A DNA stretch of 64,000 bases from Helianthus annuus (taxonomy: Eukaryota; Streptophyta; Magnoliopsida; Asterales; Asteraceae): the NCBI RefSeq assembly GCF_002127325.2, contig NC_035446.2:158624484-158688483 (forward strand), read 5' to 3'. Under the pieces are notes generated by a model that was not told the origin of the DNA, did no database searches, and saw nothing but the letters and a program-made list of their open reading frames with translations. Shown here piece by piece: positions 56,801 to 64,000 of the stretch. The number at the start of each line of letters is the position of its first letter. Within the stretch, counting starts at the first letter, position 1. The position numbers and the translations under genes are program-made.

Positions 56801-59370
56801 CCGCCTCTTGCAGTACTTCATCAAAACCGGGTTTTCCCAACCAAGAATTATACACCTTGAATGACCGGTGACCAAAATTCGCACACATTGTTGTGGGAAT
56901 GAGCGGACGTGGTCTGAATGTAGATTGTGAAGAACTCGGAGGCAAGCCTCTGGCCACTTATTGAAGAAGCTGTTACCGTTGTCCCTGGTACACGTAAACT
57001 GCCTACCCTGCATATTATACTCCAAAAGCCCCGAGTTAGGAATAAAGCTGTTGAAATTTCTAGCACGTCCTTGTTTAAAGACATTGTTTTTCCGCTCTTC
57101 CCTGTATCTCACAGCATTGAAGTCTCCCATCACAATCCAGTACCCACTTGATCTCTCCATTTCCGACTGAATTTTGTTCCACAACTCCTTCTTCGCATTC
57201 AGGCCTTGAGGAGCATAGATGTTTGCCATGTTGAGCTCTTCATTACTCCCTTTCAAATGGCCTTTTACGATCAAATAATTTCTGTCTTTCACTGATTCCA
57301 TGTAGTCAAACAGCGACAAGTCCCACAGACAGAGTAACCCTCCAGATTGCCCAGCTGACCCCACCGAATCCGACCCAAAACTACTATTTCCCCAAGCTTT
57401 TGAGAGATCGAAGATGGAGACGTCTTCGTGTTTTGTTTCTTGAATGCATATAAAGTCAATTTTCTGTTTGACTTTCATATCCTTGACCCAAGGAAGCTTA
57501 TCTTTTCCCCGCAATCCTCTGATGTTCCGTGAGAGAAAATTCATTGATGAACCGCATTACTGCCTTCTAAACCAAACTAGTTCACCATGATTCTCAAGAT
57601 CCACACCCAATTTTGCTCCAATCTCCACAGTGGCCGTAATTTCCTTATCTAAATTACCTGTGTCCACCCCCTCAGATGTGTCTACACTCGAGATCTCTTC
57701 ATCCATGTTCTCTTTCTGATACGGCGTTGTATCTGAGGTTGAAGAAATCGCCTTGACGTTCAGATCGAAACTACTTATCTCTTTTTCATAATTTCCTTCT
57801 GATCCTGTGGTACCCTCTTTGAAGTCCAAGTTTTCTAGTTGTTCAGGATTCTGTCTAAGTTAAAAGGATCACTTTCTGTGGGCCTAGGTCTCTTATTGGG
57901 TCGCTTCTCCTAAATTGGGCTTGCTCTGTTATTTCTTATTTTTTTCTCTTATTGGGCTTCGAATGGTGGGCTGCTTCTTTGGTTTCCTGCTCTTTTCAAC
58001 AGACACAAAAACATAATTATTAGTTTCTTTCTCCTCTTGATGACTTGCATCGATCCCCACCATCTGAGCTGTACTACCCGTTAGGGTTTGTGAGTCCCCA
58101 TGCTGATCTGCCGTTCCATCTCCCAACATTATCTCCGGCGACTCTTCACTTTCCCTGATCCGCGGGTCGTCCACCAGACTTTCCTCCCTCATCACCGAAG
58201 CTTCCTCAATATTTGCCGGGGCTTCCTCACTGTTATTTCGAAGGCCGACAATACCCATACTCTCTAGGATCCAATCCCCATTTTCTTCCACAATCCACAC
58301 CTTGAAACTTCTGTTCTTCCACTTGATAATTAGAGAATATCTGATCTCTTCTCCGTCTCCGACTAGAACTCCAATACGAACCATCGACAAGTCACCATCA
58401 TCTATGGTCAGCTGCGCTGGTTGGACAAGAACTCCAAACTGTTTTGCGACCGAGTCAAAGACATTATTTTCAGACAAGTGCAGGGGAACTCCATGTATTT
58501 TCAACCAGGCCACTCTTTTGAATGGGAGAGTTTGTCCCTCCCACATGTCAAGCACCGTAAAGCACTTCTTCCATGTATCCTGGTTCAACAGAAACTTTTC
58601 TGCTTCCTTATGTTCAATGAAACTGAGGAGTAAAGAAATGCCCCCTACATAGTGTATATCCAAACCTACGAGACCTTATTCCCTAAGAATCAAGTCCATC
58701 TTTGTGAGAGTTATAATATCTCTTGTTCTCCCTATTAGAGCTCTTCCATGCAGAAAGTGAAACGCCTTGACCTCTTCTAACATAGTGATTATTTTCTCCT
58801 TGCTGGACCCACTAGAGCTGGAACTCCCCCTGTTTCACTTGTTTTTCCTCCAAAAAGATCCGCATACGACGCCCACCCTTCCGCATATAGCTGTTAAAGA
58901 CCATTTTCTGTTGCTGCTGTATCGGCTGCTTTTGTTGCTGATGCATGGGCTACCTTTCAGGTTTCTTTCTCACCTGTTCTTCATCCTTTAGCAGTCCAGC
59001 ATTCTCTATGGCAAATTTCGCTATATTCACCCTTAGTTTATTCTTACCCATCTTGGTTCCATTCATGCTAACCTCCAAATCTTTCGTGTTCTTCACGTTC
59101 TTGAAAGTGACGAATCCAAATCTGTTCCCTTCTTTGTTTTTTTTTTTTCGCTATGTATGTCCTGACCACCTCCCCAAAATACCCAAGAAAGTCAAACACC
59201 TCCTACGTGGTGCATCCATTTGGAAGATTAGTAACATAGAATTTTGTCACGTTCCTATCGCCCTTTGATTTTTCACATATGTCTTTGTTATTCCGGCGTA
59301 TGGGCACATCGTGCCAGTCCTCGTCTTCTTTCCCTCCTTCTGGCATTCTCAGGCTTTTTTTGCTTGTTAT
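53846..59370 (-). mobile_element. LINE (non-LTR retrotransposon), nearly full length, inactivated
   Basis: ORF1 starts at 59,346 (MPEGGKEDEDWHDVP) with an RRM-like KFYVTNLPNG, then stops. A DUF4283-like part continues at 58,663-57,929. ORF2 starts at about 57,544 with an AP-endonuclease (MNFLSRNIRGLRG; CIQETKHED; VMGDFNAV), frameshifted near 56,950. Reverse transcriptase covers 56,394-55,263 (RNYRPINLV; TDFKKAYDNVNW; GMRQGDPISPFLF; PLYADDAIIFGEW) with one frameshift near 55,870. A zinc-binding RT C-terminal region follows to 53,919 (MDSLRRHNINIEDSRCNGC; SVDHLFMTC). The 3' end is a short A run at 53,852-53,846. No target duplication was identified. The order and motifs fit plant L1-type LINEs. 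Confidence 0.9.
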
Positions 59371-59454
59371 AAGAAAGGTAAGAAGGATTCTAATCCATTG
59401 ATCTTAAATTTGGAGGGTTGAGACTAGTTTTAGAGAAAATAAGATAATGGAAGG

Positions 59455-60545
59455 CATAAAGGGAATCTTACATTTATAGATTTTCTCTCTCCACATGCAA
59501 GGCACATGCCAATTCTCACATCAATTTAAAACGTCCATAGCTTTTTCATACGACATTTAAAAAAAATTCACCAAAATAACAAGCATTTTTGTATTTTTAA
59601 TATAAGTATCAGATTGCCATATAAAAATAAAATTACAAAAATTAATTTTTACTGGGTTTTTATTTTTGCATTGTGTTAAAGGTTCTGGTCATTGTGTCTT
59701 TTAACTGGGTTTTGGTTATTACGTTTTAGTAGGGTTTCTATACATTGTATTATTATTAAAACCTATAACACAATGTTAATTTAGGTTCTACCCATTGCGT
59801 TTTTATAAGATTCTATAACACAATATATGACACAATAAAGATAGTGTTATATCTGGGGTTTTTATACATTGTGTTATTGGTTCTGGTCCATTGTGTTTTA
59901 ATCTCTTGTTCATTGTGTTTTAGTTTGTTGTGTATTGTATTTTTAGTTTGTTGTCCATTGTGTCTTTATCTACTCTTCATTGTGTCTTTTATCTGCTGTC
60001 ATCAACTATGTCTTTTAGCTGATGTCATCAATTGTGTTTTTATTTAGTTTGAAACTTATTGTGTTATACATTATGGCCATTGTGTTATACTTTATGGTCA
60101 TTGTGTTTTAGTCTGTTGTCTATTGTGTCTTTATCTGCTCTCCATTGTGTCTTTTATCTGTTGTAATCAATTGTGTTTTTATTTAGTTTGATACTTATTG
60201 TGTTATACGTTATGACCGTTGTGTTAACTTTATGGCCATTATGTTTTAGTCTGTTGTCCATTGTGTTTTTATCTGTTGTCATTGATTGTGTTTTTGAACT
60301 ACTTTCCATTGTGTTTTACGTAATGTCCATTGTGTAATACGTAACTGGGTTTTTGATTTTTTTTTTGAAAAATATAACAATATGATACTCATATTAAAAA
60401 TAAAAAGACGCTTGATTTTATGGTATGATTTTTTTTAAAAAACAAATGATGTATAAAAAGTTACGGGCGTTTAAAAATTGGGAGGATAACATGTGATTTG
60501 CATGTGCATATTTTTTTCCCTTTGTAGACAAAATTTCCCTTCCCA
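59455..60545. mobile_element. Long-TIR element (MULE-like) with internal CATTGTGTT repeats
   Basis: The left end (about 59,455-59,640) and the right end (about 60,355-60,545) are imperfect inverted repeats of roughly 170 bases (CACATGCAAGGCACATG against CACATGCAAATCACATG; TATTTTTAATATAAGTATCA against its mate). The centre is a degenerate tandem repeat. No transposase. Borders are approximate, and no target duplication was found. Confidence 0.55.
59665..60345 (+). repeat. Degenerate tandem repeat of CATTGTGTTTTA-type units
   Basis: Over 20 loosely spaced occurrences of CATTGTGTT or CATTGTGTC, alternating with TTTTATCTGTTGTC- and TTAGTTTGTTGTC-like spacers. It fills the body of the long-TIR element. 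The apparent membrane-like open frame 59,844-60,047 is a product of this repeat. Confidence 0.75.
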
Positions 60546-60603
60546 CTTGATTCTCATAGGACCCTTGTCACTCTCTAATGGCTTCTTATACTTTTTATTA
60601 TTA

Positions 60604-60917
60604 GAGCATTCTCATCCAAACCACCAAAAACTGTGTGGGGGGGGGGGGGGTTTAAAATGTAAGAAGTATAAAAAGTGGTTGTGAGTGGAGGAGAAAGAAA
60701 ATGTTACTGTTCATCTGTATATTTGGGGGGACACTGTTCACCCCCTATACTTTTTTAATATATATTGAAAATGGTTGTGAGTAGAGGAGAGAGAAAATGT
60801 AATATATATTGAAAAAGAGAGAGAAAAAGTATTTGTTTTTAGTGGAAATATATTGATATAGGAGTTGTTTTTTAGTGGAATGTATGTATATTTTTAGTGG
60901 ATTGGATGTGAATGCTC
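60604..60917. mobile_element. Tourist-like MITE, TSD TTA
   Basis: The TIRs are GAGCATTCTCATCCA and GAGCATTCACATCCA (read inward), flanked by TTA at 60,601-60,603 and 60,918-60,920, which fits PIF/Harbinger-derived Tourist elements. It is 314 bp, non-coding, and contains a G run at 60,637-60,650. Confidence 0.85.
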
Positions 60918-60920
60918 TTA

Positions 60921-62423
60921 AATCCTTTATATTATAAGTCAATCCCTAATATCTAATGTTAAGTATCTAAAGTTCCGAGTAAAACTTCCATATATGATTA
61001 TTTATTTTTGACAAATATAAATAATAGTTTAAATTTTTATGATTGCATTGAACTTCTTATTTATTTTTCTATAAAGTTGATGATAATACTAAAATGATTT
61101 TGCTAATTGAAAAAGAAAATATTAAATGTTAAAGAAAAGTTGTTAACTTGTCACTATCTTGAATACTTTTGTACAAAAAGATAAAAAAACGACACACACA
61201 AAAATTCAATTCATAAGGTCCTTTTTTTGTCGTTATACATGGACCAGTGTGTGTATATATAGCAGCTATGGTTTTGTATTTATGTACTACTGGATTTAAA
61301 TTTTTAGATGTGATTAATAAGAGTATTTGGAAACAAGTTTCGCGTAATCCCTCGCTCTTCTACAAGATGGCGGTTATCCCAAACTCTCCACGGATCGCAA
61401 TAAATCCCAAGGGCCTCCCGCCCTCTCACAAAACACTGATGCATCCTCCACGCACCATCAGTACCCAAGTACCGCCCTCCCCCCTCTCTCTTTCACGTCG
61501 ACCACCTCTTTCCTCTAGCACATGCATTTAACTTTCACATCAGCGTTCTTGAGAGTCGACGGAAGTATCACATGTGATGATTATCCTTAAATCATAATAA
61601 ATTTATCGAGGTATTTATAAACAAGAAATCTAGTGAAGTTGTTTATCCAGTCAAACAAAAAAAAAGTGTATGATATATTGTTTATCCGATAGTCTCTGTA
61701 ACTTCTAATGAAGAGTAATTGAATTAGAAAATAATTCTAATTTTTTTTTTCAAGATGGATTCATCTGTGATGTTGTAAATTTTGACCCGTCTAGCTTAAC
61801 CACTAACTCAAAAGAAAAATGATTTAAGCAAATTTCGTACGATAATGTTGAGTGATTATTGAGACAAAATAATGTGAATAGTTGGCTCAATATCTAGCGA
61901 TCAACATCCATGAAATTGCAGAAGGTTGGACCACATACGAGAGAGCCAAACTGAAAGACACGTGATGGTAAAAAGAAGTAAAACTATATACTATTTTAAT
62001 TTATTTCGATATAAAATCTCATTTATGAGCAAAGCCTAGTACACACTGGACCCAAGTTTAAATTGAGCCCAACTTTAAAAGCTGTTAGGTCAGAAAAAGG
62101 GTATCGGTCCAAAAATTCAACGTTTGAATGCTTTCAGAAGAAAAATAAGCCTTGATAGGGCCCATTTAGGCTCGACCTGGACCAAGCTGGCTTTTTCAAG
62201 TTTTTCTTAGTATTTATTTATTATAATTTAAAGCTTTGCTATGTTAGGGCTTTTATGGTGCGATTAGGTCTTCTCTGGTTCCAAGTTTCGCCGCCAGAGA
62301 TGGTTCAGATTCGCTGCCAAGGTCTAGCAAGAGAGAGATAGACAACTCATAGACTGTTGACCGATGAGTATGAATTAAATCATAGCATGTTTCTTTAAAA
62401 ACCATTGCCAACCCACCAATAAC
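60921..62423. other. Unassigned stretch
   Basis: AT-rich DNA without recognisable genes. A GC-richer block at 61,346-61,530 gives an open frame (61,247-61,531) without a known domain. Nothing else can be supported. Confidence 0.3.
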
Positions 62424-62548
62424 TTTTTTTTAACGACAAATATACAACTCCTAAAATCCTACATATTACCCACTTTTTGGGACTCGAACCCACATAAATT
62501 TAGTGAGGATAAACCCTTGGTGCCATTATGCCAGAAGACCATCGCTCC
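62424..62548 (-). mobile_element. tRNA-derived SINE
   Basis: On the minus strand: an A box TGGCATAATGG (62,533-62,523, a full match to TRGYNNARNGG), then 32 bases, then a B box GGTTCGAGTCC (62,490-62,480). The 3' end is TTTGTCGTTAAAAAAAA, a tail type found in plant SINEs. It cannot be a tRNA gene: the arms do not fold as a cloverleaf and no anticodon stem is evident. It would be moved by LINE proteins in trans. No clear target duplication. Confidence 0.8.
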
Positions 62549-63235
62549 ATCGGCGCAAGAACTCCTAGCTAACAAATAACATTTATGATTTCATGGTTTA
62601 CTTGAGAGAGAGAGAGAGAGTAGATCACAATTTATTTGTTTAAATTAAATTTATTAAACTTTAAATTCAATGAAATACATAATACTACATATTGATTTAC
62701 TACTAAATTACTTTACATGTTAGATAATACATTAATGATTTACTACTAGATAATATAAAAAATTGTTAATCTTTTCATAAAAATGACTAATCTTAACCAT
62801 TTACTACTAGATAATATAAAAATTGTTAATCTTTTCATAAAAATGACTAATCTTAACCATGGTTTATCTAACTAAAAAATCAGAAAATGGAAAAGCTAAC
62901 ATCACATTATAATTGTCTTTTCATGTGGTTCCTAGTTTTTACTACACTAGGGGTTAACTTATACGGCTTTCCGACGGGTCATTAACCTCCTCCATAGGAA
63001 CTCACTATATTAATTATTCACATGATTACATAAAGTTATATTATTCACATAATAATATCTCTCTATATAAATATAACGACTTACGAGGTTTTATGTACCA
63101 AAAATACATTCTGTACAACTTTTAATCACTTTGATTCCTGACCCGTGTAAGGTTTAGCAGATCTTTTTTCTTTTATCTGCCTGTTAGAGATAAAACCAAA
63201 TCCACAATAACTAATCTATTAGGTACTTTTGTAGA
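62549..63235. other. Unassigned stretch left of the kinase
   Basis: Contains a (GA)n run at 62,604-62,620 and two tandem copies of a roughly 75-base block (62,735-62,795 and 62,803-62,862, TTTACTACTAGATAATAT and CTTTTCATAAAAATGACTAA). The kinase 3' UTR must start at 63,235. No U-box exon was found here. Confidence 0.4.
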
Positions 63236-63937
63236 TCATACCGGCATACTCTCTTCACCAAGATCTCTCAATCTAGTAAGCTCAGGCAAAACCACCTTCC
63301 CTAAATCGGGTCTATCTTTCCGCCTAAGCTCAGCGCATTGCAATGCTAATTTCGCAAACCCAAGCGCTTCATCTTGAGGCCAATCAGGCACACATGGGTC
63401 CAACATCTGATCAAACGTTCCCTTTTCAATAGCATTCTCAACATGATGACTCAAACCCATTGCGGGTTTGGCTGTAATCATCTGCAGCAACATGATCCCT
63501 AGAGAATATACATCCGATTTCACCCCAAGCATCCCGGTTTGTTGATACTCAGGATCAATATAACAAAAGGTGCCAGCCGTTGATGTCATACGGTACTGAG
63601 TGATGTCCTCGGCTATTGAAGGAGGGAGTAACCGCGCTAGACCCACATCACTTATCCTGCCTACAAAGTTTTGGTCTAGAAGAATGTTACCGGGCTTCAG
63701 GTCGCGGTGAACTATGGGCTCAGGTTTGGTTTGATGGAGAAATAAGACGCCTGTAACTATCTCTGACGCAATTTTAAATCTGGTTTGCCATGATAATGGT
63801 GGGGTGTTTCCTCTTCGGAGTAGCCGTTCTTCTAAGCTGCCATTAGACATGTATTCGTACACCAGACAACCGTATTCTGGACATGCTCCTAAGAATGGTA
63901 CCATGTTTGGATGCCGTATGCAACTTAACACTTCCAC
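63236..63937 (-). CDS. Receptor-like cytoplasmic kinase of the USP/U-box kinase family, last visible exon
   Basis: Encodes the main part of a Ser/Thr kinase domain: [20 protein letters not shown], then [14 protein letters not shown], the catalytic loop [20 protein letters not shown] in place of DFG (usual in this family), the activation segment [19 protein letters not shown], and [13 protein letters not shown]. It ends GEESMPV at a TGA. An acceptor (ATGACAG/GTGGAAG) at 63,938 shows that earlier exons lie right of the window. By family, an N-terminal USP domain and coiled coil would be there. Members with a U-box carry it after the kinase. Here ATGCCG/GTATGA just before the stop could also be a donor, but no U-box exon is visible to the left, so the U-box-free form is more likely. 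Confidence 0.85.
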   Translation of the reverse strand: MEVLSCIRHPNMVPFLGACPEYGCLVYEYMSNGSLEERLLRRGNTPPLSWQTRFKIASEIVTGVLFLHQTKPEPIVHRDLKPGNILLDQNFVGRISDVGLARLLPPSIAEDITQYRMTSTAGTFCYIDPEYQQTGMLGVKSDVYSLGIMLLQMITAKPAMGLSHHVENAIEKGTFDQMLDPCVPDWPQDEALGFAKLALQCAELRRKDRPDLGKVVLPELTRLRDLGEESMPV

Positions 63938-64000
63938 CTGTCATCAACCATTAGAACATCATCAGACTGACTACATAAGCGGTCCGGTTGAGTCTGTTTG

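Noticed and set aside
59844..60047. Cysteine- and leucine-rich, membrane-like frame
   Set aside because: Product of the CATTGTGTT repeat; no independent support.
62424..62548. tRNA gene
   Set aside because: A and B boxes are present but no cloverleaf or anticodon arm can be drawn, and the 3' end is a SINE-type A tail.

Overview
The window is nuclear DNA of a flowering plant. It is AT-rich, its genes have many short introns, and it holds densely nested LTR retrotransposons, a LINE, a SINE, hAT, Mutator and PIF/Harbinger elements. The long-LTR families and the TE types resemble those I know from Asteraceae (the daisy family), but that is inference and the species cannot be named.

The central gene lies on the minus strand from 38,939 down to 28,514. 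It is a complete DEMETER/ROS1-type 5-methylcytosine DNA glycosylase. I rebuilt 19 coding exons with GT-AG borders and one open frame of about 1,686 codons. The catalytic Lys/Asp pair and the CX6CX2CX5C iron-sulfur motif are present. Introns 1 and 5 carry hAT-type elements, and intron 11 carries a GGTAC-rich repeat. The only other host gene is at the right edge (63,236-63,937, minus): the last exon seen of a receptor-like cytoplasmic kinase of the USP/U-box kinase family, whose 5' part lies outside the window.

Layout: 1-6,010 LTR fragments; 6,011-6,810 a small unidentified exon-like piece; 6,811-14,660 a junkyard of broken, partly inverted and shuffled copies of the 3' half of the glycosylase gene; 14,865-20,822 a long solo LTR with a second solo LTR nested in it; 22,489-24,550 a Mutator-like element with a perfect 9-bp target duplication; 24,977-25,528 and 26,874-27,669 hAT-type elements; 28,514-39,760 the glycosylase gene; 41,684-42,730 a PIF/Harbinger remnant; 43,390-50,520 a decayed Copia element interrupted by an antisense long-LTR fragment and by a solo LTR; 51,650-53,800 an LTR remnant inside a TIR element; 53,846-59,370 a minus-strand LINE; 59,455-60,545 a long-TIR element full of CATTGTGTT repeats; 60,604-60,917 a Tourist-like MITE; 62,424-62,548 a tRNA-derived SINE; then the kinase.

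The observation most worth following is the relation between the intact demethylase gene and its own scattered fragments 14-22 kb downstream. Two fragments of its exon 12 lie head to head (9,353-9,481 and 9,611-9,740), so a transcript across them could fold into a hairpin matching the demethylase mRNA. A second strong signal is a hairpin kept in two diverged LTR copies (5,313-5,410 and 20,120-20,217), with paired changes in the stem and a nearly unchanged 35-nt loop.
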